A model generated the notes under the pieces. That model was not told the DNA's origin, searched no databases, and saw nothing but the letters and a program-made list of their open reading frames with translations. A program made the translations under genes and the position numbers. A DNA stretch of 64,000 nt from Brachionus rotundiformis (Eukaryota; Rotifera; Eurotatoria; Ploima; Brachionidae), in the NCBI GenBank assembly GCA_016802295.1, contig JAESIW010000137.1:3565961-3629960 (forward strand), read 5' to 3'. Shown in pieces: positions 43,665-53,360 of the stretch. Positions within the stretch are counted from its first letter, which is position 1. Each line of letters begins with the position of its first letter.

Positions 43665-44579
43665 CTAGAACTTTTCTTGATATTTATTATCTTTTGCTAA
43701 TTCTTCATAAGATGGCGGATAGTCAATATTTTCCAAATGGGTCTTTTGCTCAGATTCATTGAAAAGATTATAATGTCCATAAAGATCACTCATTTGAAGG
43801 TTCTTTGGTATTTCTGGCACTTTTATTGAAAAAAAATTTTCCGGTCGATCTGGAATAGGTACTTCCAAATTAGATTTTTTTAATGATTTACTTCTTTTAC
43901 TTATTAGAATAACAAAAAATAAAATTATAACAATCGATACAAAACAAACACCAATAACCATTAAGAATTTTTCAATTGATCTTATTTTTGAGTTGAAGTC
44001 TTTCATGTCATTGAACGAAAGATAGGAAAATATATTTTGATTAGGGGAATTTTCAAATAACAAAATAGAACATGCATAGTTATTTATTCCTTCTCCTAAA
44101 CAACATGAATATTGATCATTTATGTAAAGATAAGATGTATCTATTTCTAGAATTTGATCGGAAAAAAAAGCTAGTAAAGTTTCATTGGTGTGTATTTTTA
44201 AAATTTTGGTATCAAGAGGAATTTCTTTTAAAATTTTGTTATTTCCATGATTAATCAGTCTTAATGATAAGTTTCCTTTATCATCATTAAAAGTGCTTTC
44301 TTTTATTATCAATGGATCATGATTTACACATTTAACTTTGTTTCCATATTTTGTAAGAAAGAAATTCTGATTCTTCGAATAGGCATTTAAAAAAAATGGT
44401 GGATTGATAACTAAAAAAGAGATAATCAGATAAATACAATAACTTTTAATATTACTTGATTCATTCGAAAGCTTAATTGATAAAACATGAGAAAATTTTA
44501 AACTACATAAGACAATGAGAATGAGAATTTTCATCTTAATTAAGTTTTTTAGATGATTTGAAAAAATATTTAAAATCAT
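43665..44579 (-). CDS. Small type I membrane protein with a PPxY tail (left-arm, complete copy)
   Basis: The first ATG is at 44579; the Met at 44534 starts a clean signal peptide (MKILILIVLCSLKFSHVLS) and may be the true start. A 45-bp in-frame intron is probable at 44411-44455 (GTAATA ... TTTTTTAG), joining NES to IINPPFF; without it a second hydrophobic stretch would be read. The ectodomain (about 110 residues) has few Cys (YSCCLGEGINNYAC). A TM helix follows (FLMVIGVCFVSIVIILFFVIL), then a basic stop-transfer KRSKSLKK and a cytosolic tail with PVPIPDRP-like Pro-rich sequence and YPPSYEEL, a PPxY motif that in known proteins binds WW domains of NEDD4-type ubiquitin ligases. The family is not recognised. 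The right arm carries only its 3' half. Confidence 0.75.
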   Translation of the reverse strand: MILNIFSNHLKNLIKMKILILIVLCSLKFSHVLSIKLSNESSNIKSYCIYLIISFLVINPPFFLNAYSKNQNFFLTKYGNKVKCVNHDPLIIKESTFNDDKGNLSLRLINHGNNKILKEIPLDTKILKIHTNETLLAFFSDQILEIDTSYLYINDQYSCCLGEGINNYACSILLFENSPNQNIFSYLSFNDMKDFNSKIRSIEKFLMVIGVCFVSIVIILFFVILISKRSKSLKKSNLEVPIPDRPENFFSIKVPEIPKNLQMSDLYGHYNLFNESEQKTHLENIDYPPSYEELAKDNKYQEKF

Positions 44580-44962
44580 TTAAAATGTGCTTAGATGAAA
44601 AAGGTTTGAACTGCTATTTTTAAATTACATTAAATTTAGAACTCGAAGATAAATACAAAGTCTTGTTATTTTGTTAAGAAAATTATCAAAAAGAAAATCA
44701 AAACATTGAATTTCCATAAAAAATATCAGAGACGAAACCTTAAAATTAATTGTAAAACTAACTTTTAATTATCTAATTTAGATCAATTTATTTTTTTTAA
44801 TTAAAATTAAAAAAGTTGAAAATTTAAATAGAAAATTAATATCAATAAGTATTAATATTTATTAAAAAAAGTAACCAAAACATCTCAAAGTGAATAAAAA
44901 AAGGAATTTTTTCTTATTTAAATTACATTGTAAACAGCGACAATTGAATCAATTTGACAAAT
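44144..44962. other. Asymmetric spacer at the palindrome centre
   Basis: 819 bp of unique sequence. It comprises the 5' part of the left-arm membrane-protein gene (44144-44579), its upstream region, and about 70 bp of unrelated sequence directly before the truncated right copy. No self-complementarity is seen, so the arms are not simply a fold-back. Confidence 0.8.
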
Positions 44963-45441
44963 TAGATACATCTTATCTTTACATAAATGATCAATATTCA
45001 TGTTGTTTAGGAGAAGGAATAAATAACTATGCATGTTCTATTTTGTTATTTGAAAATTCCCCTAATCAAAATATATTTTCCTATCTTTCGTTCAATGACA
45101 TGAAAGACTTCAACTCAAAAATAAGATCAATTGAAAAATTCTTAATGGTTATTGGTGTTTGTTTTGTATCGATTGTTATAATTTTATTTTTTGTTATTCT
45201 AATAAGTAAAAGAAGTAAATCATTAAAAAAATCTAATTTGGAAGTACCTATTCCAGATCGACCGGAAAATTTTTTTTCAATAAAAGTGCCAGAAATACCA
45301 AAGAACCTTCAAATGAGTGATCTTTATGGACATTATAATCTTTTCAATGAATCTGAGCAAAAGACCCATTTGGAAAATATTGACTATCCGCCATCTTATG
45401 AAGAATTAGCAAAAGATAATAAATATCAAGAAAAGTTCTAG
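44890..45441 (+). pseudogene. 5'-truncated copy of the PPxY membrane protein (right arm)
   Basis: From 44963 on it is identical to the left-arm gene (DTSYLYINDQ to the stop), including the TM helix and the YPPSYEEL tail. The signal peptide and the first half of the ectodomain are missing. The frame stays open upstream for about 24 codons of unrelated sequence but contains no ATG; the first Met in the homologous part is just before the TM helix (MKDFNSKIRS). It is probably a pseudogene, unless a new 5' exon or a start at that Met gives a short membrane-anchored tail. Confidence 0.8.
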
Positions 45442-45683
45442 AGTTTGAAATTTTATCCGATTTGATTGTTTTAAAATTTTATTGACAAAAAAGTTTTATG
45501 ATTTTTGAAGTTGTTTTTTTAAATAAAAAAAGTAAGACTTTTTAATCTTTCAATTAACAATTTCTTTAATTTTATGAATTTTGATTTTGAAAAAAAGTTT
45601 TTATTTGATAATTTTTGTTTAATTATCATCATTATGAAATAAATATAAAATAAATGATTAAAAATTACTTAAATACCAGTTGG

Positions 45684-46268
45684 TCAAAAATTTTCTAGTT
45701 TTTTAGAAAGCTCCATAATTCTTATGTCTTTAAGCTTTAGTAAATACTCTAGACGTCGAACTTTGGCTTTTAGTATTTCGATTTCTTCGCTTTTTCGCAG
45801 TGATTCTTGAACTTTTAGCTCGTATGTGAGTTTACAGATACCAATGGTTTTGTTTTTAATTGCAGGATAAATATTTCTTTTTAATGATACTTGTTGCTGT
45901 AATAAATCATTTTTATCAAAGTTATCGAAAATTCTTTGTCTAAAATTGTATAATAATATCTCAATATATCCAGATTTTGCCTTGCAAATATTTTCAATAA
46001 CATTTGAAGGAACATTTATACCTATTTTTGAGAAAACTCTATGATTTAATAAACCCCAATTATTAAATTTTTGATTCAAATTAAAAGCTGGAGTTAAATT
46101 ATGTAAATCTATTATTTTAGGTAAAAAATGTTTAATAATCTTGGCAACAAGATATCCGTCGGAGAGGTCCCTTTCGATTCGATTATTTGGTCGACTGGCA
46201 AGAATTTCATCAACCCATTCATACAAATTCTGTAGTTGTTCATCATTTAATTTGATATCCCAAGACAT
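45684..46268 (-). CDS. SPEF1: Sperm flagellar protein 1 / CLAMP (right-arm copy)
   Basis: 194 residues, identical in protein sequence to the copy at 42838-43422: CH_2 domain plus C-terminal coiled coil with KVRRLEYLL. The reading frame is intact and it carries the same 392-bp divergent promoter, so both copies should be expressible; gene dosage for this ciliary microtubule protein would be doubled. Confidence 0.92.
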   Translation of the reverse strand: MSWDIKLNDEQLQNLYEWVDEILASRPNNRIERDLSDGYLVAKIIKHFLPKIIDLHNLTPAFNLNQKFNNWGLLNHRVFSKIGINVPSNVIENICKAKSGYIEILLYNFRQRIFDNFDKNDLLQQQVSLKRNIYPAIKNKTIGICKLTYELKVQESLRKSEEIEILKAKVRRLEYLLKLKDIRIMELSKKLENF

Positions 46269-46660
46269 GTTGAAATTTAAAAAAATTATTTTTCATAATT
46301 ATTTCAAAGAGTATAAAAATATGATAAATATGAAAATAAAATTAATACGATAAAAAAAATATTTTTCTAATCAAAATGATAAAAAATCCTTGTTTAAATT
46401 AAATATTAAAGGCAAGAAGGTAAAAATTAATTGAATAAAAATTGAGTAGATGATTTTGTACAAATGAAAATCAAAAAGAAAGAAATAGATTTTTTAAGTA
46501 AAAGATGTAAGGAAAAATTAAAAATCAAGGCCAAGAATTGAAAAAAAAAGTCTCCAAGGAAATGTGAAAAAATATTTGAATTATTTAATTTTTTTTATAA
46601 AATTAGTAATTGAAAAAAAAATTAAAAGGCAGAAACCAAGGGATAAAAATAAACTTTAAT
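46269..46660. promoter_or_regulatory. Shared divergent promoter region, right arm
   Basis: Exact inverted copy of 42446-42837, between SPEF1 (minus) and the second 861-residue gene (plus). Confidence 0.45.
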
Positions 46661-49246
46661 ATGAGCGGTGAGGAAAATAGGGTTAAGTCGAACTCGAGGG
46701 TCAAAGATCTAGTGAAGAAATTTAGCTCAATGGAAGAAACCAAAACAGAGAGAAATTTTTTCAAATCGATTGAAAATGGGAAAAAAAATAGAAAAAATAA
46801 TGAACAACTTATATCAATAATTCAAGATAGAAATAATAAAGATGATTTAAGTAAATTTCGTACAATTCCGTTTAAAAAATTTCAACTTCAACAAGTTGAT
46901 GAGGAGAAAAACTTTTTTAATTTTCGATTTAATATTCAAATGCCAAAAAATCAGAATAATAAACAATTTTCCCCATTGAACAAAATTGAGCTCACTTTAA
47001 AGGAAAAAGAGAAAAATAGTCAAATTGATGAATTATCATCGGTTTCTGATTCCAAATCGAGTTTGGCAACCGATTCAAATACCAGTTATACTAATTTAGA
47101 GGAATCAACAACAACAGATCAATCAAGTCATTCAAGCGAGGAAGATAAAAATATTAGAAAAGATCTGATTGAAGATGAAAAAGGTATTGGCGAATTTGGT
47201 TATGGACTTGACAATGAAACAGATAGTGAGGAAGTAAACGAATATTATTCGAGTGATTTTTTTAGAAAAACAAATAAACCAGTTTTTGATGAAGAGACTT
47301 TATCTGAAAATAAAGATACAGAGTCTGTGATAACAGCATATAATATGAACCAAATTGAAGAGCAAAAAGCATCCGTGTTGTTGATAAAATCGTCTAGTTC
47401 AGATAGCTGGGTAGAGTCAAAAGATCCAAATGTTAAAATCAAAAAAAGACCATCATCACAAGAGAAATTATCTTCTACTTTTGTTCCAGAAACAGGTTTA
47501 GAACCAATTGTAAACAAACCCTTTGATCAATACCAAAATAATGGTGAACCAATTTGCCAAGCGAATCAAATGGATATTGAACAAAAACTTGATAAAAAAT
47601 TGGACAAGAATGGAAAAGTCTATCACGAAATTGTTTGTTCTGACTATGAAATTCAAGATGAACAAATCAAAAAGATAAACAACAATGAAGAACAACAAGA
47701 ACAAAAAAAAGTGGAGGAAAAAATACATCTCATGTCTCATTTGAATACTTGTAATCAAAAAGGTAAAGATGAAATTTTTGAATATCTGAGTGAAAATGAT
47801 AATTATGTCAAATTGGATGATCCAAAACCAACACCAAAAGTGACAATTAATCATTTAAAAGAAATACAATCTGCTGTAAAACAGAATACTGAGGTCCAAA
47901 AACAAGATAACAATTATTCTAGAACAAATATTATAGATATTCCAGAGATGATGTCACATTTTTATAATACAACAAGCGAAGAGTTTGACTGGGGTTTGGT
48001 AAAAAATTGCTACTTTACTGATGATAAAAACAATACTATTTGTTTGACTGAATGTCTTAAGAGCAACATTGAAGCAATAAAGAATAGTTCAAAAAAATTT
48101 GTTCTTTTTTGTACAGGGATTTTTAAAGAAGATAAAAATCCGATCTGTTTTGAACAAATTTTTGAATATGTTTCGGTAAATTTCCATGATTTATCTTCAC
48201 ATGAAGATATATTTAAACGAATAAAGCACACAATTGAACATTTGGATTCAATCATTGAGAAAAATATGAACACATTTCATCCAATTGATTATATAAAAGA
48301 AAATCTTGTTGAAAGAAAAAGTTCTACCTTTTTACGTCATCATTCAGTAGTTGGTGTCAATAGAGACATTCTTTTGGGTTTCGAAGATGATCAAAATTCA
48401 GATAAAATAAATTGGGTATTTCACAATTCTCTTTTGACCACTTCGTTACTTAAAAGATTGGCTGAAAACAAACACAAACTGTTTATTGTATTGGTAAAAG
48501 CTAGAGAAAAGTATCTTGGTTTCGATCAAGTACTTAAGCGTTCAAAGCAGCCTTGTGAAATATATCATCATAAAGAGTTTCAAGACAATGCCGAATCTAG
48601 AATATTAACACACTTGTCATTTAATCAGCTATCAACTCAGCAACAATTTCAGACGGTTCCAAATGACCAAACTTTAGTTCTGTCAGATAGGCAAACTCTT
48701 CAGAATATCCCAGACGAATCCAAACAATCATCTAAGATAACACCATCTTCTTTATCAATTCAAGCATTAGATAGTGTCACTATTGAACCAAATAGTGACC
48801 TTCTGGCAGAAAGTCTTCAGCTAAGTGATGATTTCTCACCACACATTCTTCTTTTAGGAGAAAAAATGTGCACAAATTTTGTCAAAAGTACTCCAAATGA
48901 AAACGATCCAAGCTTTGACAAATATTTAATTTCTGATAACACCAAACAACAAAATTTAAATCCCCAAATGGACATACCATCATTTGATCATCCTCGATTA
49001 TTTATTAACGAACCTGATAATAATAAAGCCAATGAGACAACTGCATCAAATCAGGACCAACAAGTCATAAGCTTAAAAAGTCCTACGAGTCCTAGGAGAA
49101 TACATGAAATGGATAAGAGATGCGAAAAATCAACTCCTACAAACATGTTGTCCAGAGAACAATTAAGACAGCTCAAAGAATCTTCGTTGAGTCAAGAAAA
49201 ATCAGAAAAAATTCACAATTTAATTAAAACTATTCAAACAAAATAA
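46661..49246 (+). CDS. Hypothetical protein, 861 residues (right-arm copy)
   Basis: Identical to the left-arm copy except one residue 20 positions before the C-terminus: the codon at 49187-49189 reads TTG (Leu), where the other copy has TCG (Ser). Starts at MSGEENRVKS. It has the same disordered Glu/Ser/Asn-rich N-terminal half, the same putative folded core (EEFDWGLVKN to KYLGFDQVLKRS) and the same disordered tail. Intact. Family not recognised. Confidence 0.75.
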   Translation: MSGEENRVKSNSRVKDLVKKFSSMEETKTERNFFKSIENGKKNRKNNEQLISIIQDRNNKDDLSKFRTIPFKKFQLQQVDEEKNFFNFRFNIQMPKNQNNKQFSPLNKIELTLKEKEKNSQIDELSSVSDSKSSLATDSNTSYTNLEESTTTDQSSHSSEEDKNIRKDLIEDEKGIGEFGYGLDNETDSEEVNEYYSSDFFRKTNKPVFDEETLSENKDTESVITAYNMNQIEEQKASVLLIKSSSSDSWVESKDPNVKIKKRPSSQEKLSSTFVPETGLEPIVNKPFDQYQNNGEPICQANQMDIEQKLDKKLDKNGKVYHEIVCSDYEIQDEQIKKINNNEEQQEQKKVEEKIHLMSHLNTCNQKGKDEIFEYLSENDNYVKLDDPKPTPKVTINHLKEIQSAVKQNTEVQKQDNNYSRTNIIDIPEMMSHFYNTTSEEFDWGLVKNCYFTDDKNNTICLTECLKSNIEAIKNSSKKFVLFCTGIFKEDKNPICFEQIFEYVSVNFHDLSSHEDIFKRIKHTIEHLDSIIEKNMNTFHPIDYIKENLVERKSSTFLRHHSVVGVNRDILLGFEDDQNSDKINWVFHNSLLTTSLLKRLAENKHKLFIVLVKAREKYLGFDQVLKRSKQPCEIYHHKEFQDNAESRILTHLSFNQLSTQQQFQTVPNDQTLVLSDRQTLQNIPDESKQSSKITPSSLSIQALDSVTIEPNSDLLAESLQLSDDFSPHILLLGEKMCTNFVKSTPNENDPSFDKYLISDNTKQQNLNPQMDIPSFDHPRLFINEPDNNKANETTASNQDQQVISLKSPTSPRRIHEMDKRCEKSTPTNMLSREQLRQLKESSLSQEKSEKIHNLIKTIQTK

Positions 49247-49470
49247 AATCGAAAACTTATTTTTTATTTTTTTTTTTGGAATAAATTTTCTTAAAATATT
49301 TATCTAATAATTTTATTTGATTTACTTAATATTATTATTATTTTTATTTTGAATTACATTTATTCAATCTTTCTAAATTTATATTCTTAAGATTCTTTTA
49401 AAATTAATTAAATCTAATATTTTAATATTAGTATAGAATTGATGGATTTGAGTTTTTTTTTAATTTTTAA
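49247..49470 (-). repeat. Diverged outer flank of the right palindrome arm
   Basis: Alignable to the reverse complement of 39650-39859 with many substitutions and several indels (for example extra sequence near 49320-49355). Homology fades at about 49480. Confidence 0.75.
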
Positions 49471-50625
49471 ACTTTAAATTCAGATTAGAACCAATTTGAC
49501 TGAATATAATAATGTTGTTCTACAGGAATTTTTAAAATAGAGTTTTAAATTTATCGTGATTATGTAATTAATATCAAAAGTTTATTAACTATTTAACTAT
49601 CGAGTAATCAAAAAGGTATAATGGTGAATGACGTCGACAAAACAAGGCAACGTTTTGAAAATAAACAATTGCTAGGGAAACAAAAAGTTTTTTTAAACTT
49701 AATTATAATTTTTTTAACTAGAAAGTCATCTTTATTGTTATCAAGCTATACTAGAAATTTTATTTTTTTTGTTTTTCCAATTTTTTGCCTCTTAAAAATT
49801 ATTTTATGTAAAATTAGTTGCTTTGGTGTGGTTTCACCCAATTGCAATTATGTCTAATTTTTGGAATAGGTAATGCTGTTGCTTGCTAGTATTTGATTAA
49901 AATATTGTCAGAAAATTTTATAAATAATTATTTAAAGAAAAATATTTTGTTAAATTTTGTGCAATTTTTTTTCTCCCGGGTTTTATTTTTGAATGAATGA
50001 AAAATATTCCAATTTCAAAATTATATAGGCAATTGATTCGAAAGTATTAATTAAATAATTTCAAATTTTATCTTTAATTTTTTTTTATTAAATGTTAATT
50101 GTGAATAACTAAATTAATATTAGTTTTATAAATTTTTTTCAATTTTTTACCTTTTTTACTTGGATAAATCAAGAAAACATAATCTTTATTTTATAAATCT
50201 TCCATAATTAAGATAAATTGGAACCTAAATTAGGATACATTATATTGGTTCATTAAAAATCTTGTGTAAAAATATTAATACTCATTTGAAAATGTAGAAT
50301 TATTCAAAAATTTCCTTGACAACACTTAAATTAAGAATTAATTTTTTTTCTATTCAAAATTTCACTTTTTATATTAAATCTTTTTCCAGCTTAGCGACTT
50401 ATCTTTTTTTAGCCTTCATCATACCTAACTTATTATATAATTAGTTTATATTTATTAACGTTTAAAGAAAAAATATTTCTATTCAGGATTAAAATTTGTA
50501 TTTCATGCTTAATGAATTATAAATTTTTAAAATCCTTTCTAAATCTAGAAATTAATGGGAAAATGATAAAACAATAATATTTTAAACATTTTAGACCTAC
50601 TGATTTTTTAACTAAATAAAATAAA
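49471..50625. other. Gene-free stretch
   Basis: AT-rich. A frame at 49621-49857 (VNDVDKTRQRFENKQ ...) soon turns into Phe/Leu/Ile/Ser-rich random sequence; I do not count it as a gene. The 3' part must hold the promoter of the gene at 50626. Confidence 0.5.
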
Positions 50626-51560
50626 ATGTATAGTAGTCGTAGACCGGTTGTTAAAAGTGATAGTGATAGTGATATAGAATCACGATATAGATCATCATTT
50701 TCCAAAGAAAGTTCTAAATCGTATAACTATCCAACTTCAGCTAGAAATTCTGCTTCTCGTGATCTTAGAGATGTGCGAGACCCACGTGATTCAAGGGAAT
50801 TAAGACCAGTTAGAGATACAAGGGACAGAGATAATGACCGATATGAAAGTGGAAGTCGCTTTACGAACTACAGATCAGCTTCGAGTCGATTTCAAAGTGA
50901 TAGTGATGATGATAAACCTAGTAGCCGATATGGAGCTAGTTCTAGAAGAATAGCAAAAAAAAGCAGCGACAGTGAAGACAGTGATGATAAAAATGATAGA
51001 TACCGTCGTTCCATAAGTTCAAAGTCCTCTCGACCACTAACTTCTACTCGCCGGAAGGGCGAGGACTTCGATTCATATGAAAATGCAAATGTTGATTTAA
51101 AAAATGATTTATTTTTATTTTTACTAAGATTTTATTTTTAGCAAAAATTAAAAGAAATGATGCAATATGATAAAAGTTTATGCGAACAATTAGATGATTT
51201 GTATGATTCAAAATTAGCTAAGGAAAAAAAAATTGAACAGTTAAAGGAAGATATTCATAGAGATACTTTAAAGTAATGTTTATATTTTTAATCATTTCTT
51301 TAGGGCTAATATTAATTTGAATATTATAATAAATTTAAATTAGGTAAAATTAAGACTAATAAATGTTATGATGCTTTTTTAAATTTACCTTAAAAATTTT
51401 TAATTGTTATAGAGAGGAAAATTTAAGAAAGAAACTAAGCGAACTTAGAATGAATAAAAAACTTTTACAATCAAAACTGGTGAGTAATTTTTTGACCAAT
51501 TTAAAGCGAAACTTAAATTTATTCTTTATACAATTTTTAACTTAGGATGAGTACAAATGA
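50626..51560 (+). CDS. Charged SR/RD-rich protein with C-terminal coiled coil
   Basis: Four exons (50626-51090, 51142-51272, 51413-51479, 51546-51560) with introns of 51, 140 and 66 bp; 225 residues. Residues 1-155 are low-complexity, rich in Ser, Arg and Asp: SDSDSDIESRYRSS, an RD-repeat run (DLRDVRDPRDSRELRPVRDT), then DSEDSDDKNDRYRR. The C-terminal 70 residues form a clear coiled coil (KLKEMMQYDKSLCEQL, LAKEKKIEQLKEDIHR, EENLRKKLSELRMNKKLL) ending LDEYK. The frame continues smoothly through each junction, supporting the splice model; the last exon is only 15 bp. The layout, with a disordered N-terminus and short coiled coil, resembles lebercilin-like or centrosomal proteins, but I cannot assign an ortholog. 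Confidence 0.75.
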
Positions 51561-51623
51561 AGCAAATTTGACTTTTTTCATTTTTTATTAGTTTTAATTT
51601 ATCACTTAATTTAAATAAATTTA

Positions 51624-51893
51624 TTACCCATTATTGAAAAATTTTGACCTATTCTTTTTTCTGAGATGATTTACGCCGAATATATTTTTTAGTTGATTTT
51701 TAGCTGAATTTGAGCTTTTTTTCTGATCTTTTTTCAATGGATTTAAACCAATATTAGGCTTTCCTGGCAAAGACAATTGTCCCAAATTAACATTTCCCGC
51801 TGAAAATACTCTAATAAGGCCTAAAACGCCATTTCCTTTTAATCCTGGTGGAATTCGAAAACTTTGAACGCATAATAATGAAATCTGTCGAAC
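51624..51893 (-). other. Unassigned open frame, possibly an orphan exon
   Basis: An 89-codon frame without ATG (VRQISLLCVQSFRIPPG ... LGQLSLPGKPNIGLNPLKK ... stop). It is less AT-rich than the surroundings and non-random in composition. It lies antisense just downstream of the coiled-coil gene and downstream of the Gly/Met-rich gene on the same strand. It could be a lost exon, a transposon piece or chance. Confidence 0.25.
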
Positions 51894-52216
51894 TTATTAT
51901 TATGATCCAATTAATTAAAAACTTTAAAATTCTTACCAACACAAATAATTTTTTTATCTTCATTATTAGCTTTATTTTTCTACTAATGAAATTATTTTTA
52001 ATCTCTATAATTAAACTTTTTAGAATTTGATTAAGGTTACGATTTCATAGCTGTAAATTAACAAAATTGCTAGTTTTGTTTTATGTAATTAGATGAATTT
52101 TTTTAATTATATTCAAAAAAATAATTTTAAAATTAGATAAAGCCATCAAGTACAAAAACTAAAATATATCAATAACTAAAATATAGAAAACAAAATTTTA
52201 AGTCTTAATTTTTCTT

Positions 52217-52770
52217 CTATCCAAGTCTATTCATTGCCATGTTCATACCAGGATTTGCGCCCATACCCATACCCATTCCCATTGGATTTCCCATACTCAT
52301 ACCCATTCCCATAGGATTTCCCATTCCAAAACCTCCCATATTATTGACACCCATTCTATTACCGATTTGTCCTAGTTTATTCATTAGACGTGAGCCATAT
52401 TCATTACCATTTTGGAAAGGTGATAGTGGAGAAGCACCACTTAAAGCTGAAGCAGTTCGACTAAAACCTGCTGTAGCGGACGGGTTTGGTGTTTGTGGAA
52501 AACCAGTAAAAGCAGAATTCATTCTGTTGTTCATATTCATTCCAGCCATTCCAAATCCTGGTTGTTGTTGCATCATTGGATTCATATTTAAACCAGCCAT
52601 TGGATTCATAGCGGAGTTCATTCCAAAACCAAATGCTTGCCGACCAGCACCAGATAAGCCTGGAATACATGTAATGCTACTAATGCATATCAACTATATT
52701 CAAAAATTAATTATCCAATACATATCCAAAATTTCCAATAGCTTACCAGTATTGCTATTATTTTAGTCAT
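52217..52770 (-). CDS. Secreted Gly/Met/Asn-rich low-complexity protein
   Basis: Two exons (52747-52770 and 52217-52693) with a 53-bp phase-0 intron placed inside the signal peptide; 166 residues. The signal peptide is MTKIIAILLICISSITCIPG. The mature protein is almost entirely Gly, Met, Asn, Pro, Ala and Phe: FGMNSAMNPMAGLNMNPMMQ, an Ala/Ser/Thr segment with sites such as SPLSPF, then a C-terminal array of five to six GMGNPMGMGMSMG-type units. There are no Cys outside the signal peptide and no folded domain. Such composition is seen in structural or matrix proteins (byssus, silk, shell matrix, adhesives); a glue, lorica or egg-shell component is a reasonable guess, not demonstrated. The splice model rests on the signal peptide it creates. 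Confidence 0.75.
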
Positions 52771-53360
52771 GATAGTTGTATTAAACAAAATCTAAAATTC
52801 AAATGCTAATTTTTTTAAATAATCTCTAAGCCGTTTTTTCAGTTTTATATTCAATACTTGTTAAAATCTTACTGTCTTATAGAAAGAAAAAAGTTTATTC
52901 TAATTTGAATATTAAGTATGGTAGTTGTTTTGCTTATTGTAAACATATTTAATAGAACATGTTAAATTTAATCTAAGTTTTCCAGCTTAGGTTTTTTTTC
53001 ATAAGCTTAAAGATGACTTTTAAGTTTTCAAATTTGATTTTTTTTAAAAAAATTTTCGAAAAAAATTAATTTTGTATATTCTGATTAGATTTGATTAATA
53101 TTATCAGACTTAATATTTTTCTTCACAATAGTCAATTTAAAATAAAAAATTTTGAGCACTATATAATTTAACAATAGATATTTGATATTAAATTGAAAAT
53201 TTATTTTATAACTAACAAATTTAAATTACTTTTTAAAATAAATAAAATTTTTAAAATCAACCATCAAATCTATAATGAATATAATTTCAATTCAATTTAA
53301 AAAAAAATAACAATTTTTTACAAATTTACAAATTAAAATATCAAAAAATTAAAATATTAT
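52771..53360. other. Gene-free stretch
   Basis: 590 bp with the promoter of the Gly/Met-rich gene and the 3' flank of the zinc-finger gene; no other feature seen. Confidence 0.6.

Larger units (their letters stand above)
39860..44143 (+). repeat. Left arm of a large inverted duplication (palindrome)
   Basis: Every base x in this arm pairs with base 89106-x in the arm 44963-49246, with no indel over 4,284 bp. CDS ends correspond exactly (39860/49246, 42838/46268, 43422/45684, 43665/45441). The noncoding parts I compared are identical too. The one difference found is 39918 versus 49188. At the inner end similarity stops abruptly at 44143/44963. Confidence 0.95.
44963..49246 (-). repeat. Right arm of the large inverted duplication
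   Basis: Exact inverted counterpart of 39860-44143. Identity ends sharply inside the membrane-protein gene on the inner side, and at the stop codon of the 861-residue gene on the outer side, beyond which the homology is diverged. Confidence 0.95.

Noticed and set aside
45684..46268. Second SPEF1 as a pseudogene
   Set aside because: Protein identical to the other copy, frame open, same promoter; nothing supports inactivation.
39860..49246. Palindrome as a simple long-read fold-back (missed adapter) artefact
   Set aside because: The spacer is asymmetric and unique, the arms differ at 39918/49188, and the outer flanks are homologous but diverged, none of which a fold-back read would produce. 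Only read data can exclude misassembly completely.
49621..49857. Plus-strand ORF starting VNDVDKTRQRF
   Set aside because: After about 25 residues it becomes Phe/Leu/Ile/Ser-rich with no conserved pattern; it is probably chance in AT-rich DNA.
52239..52766. Plus-strand ORF of 175 codons rich in Pro/Ile/Phe
   Set aside because: Antisense of the Gly/Met-rich repeats; the minus strand has the signal peptide and splice sites.
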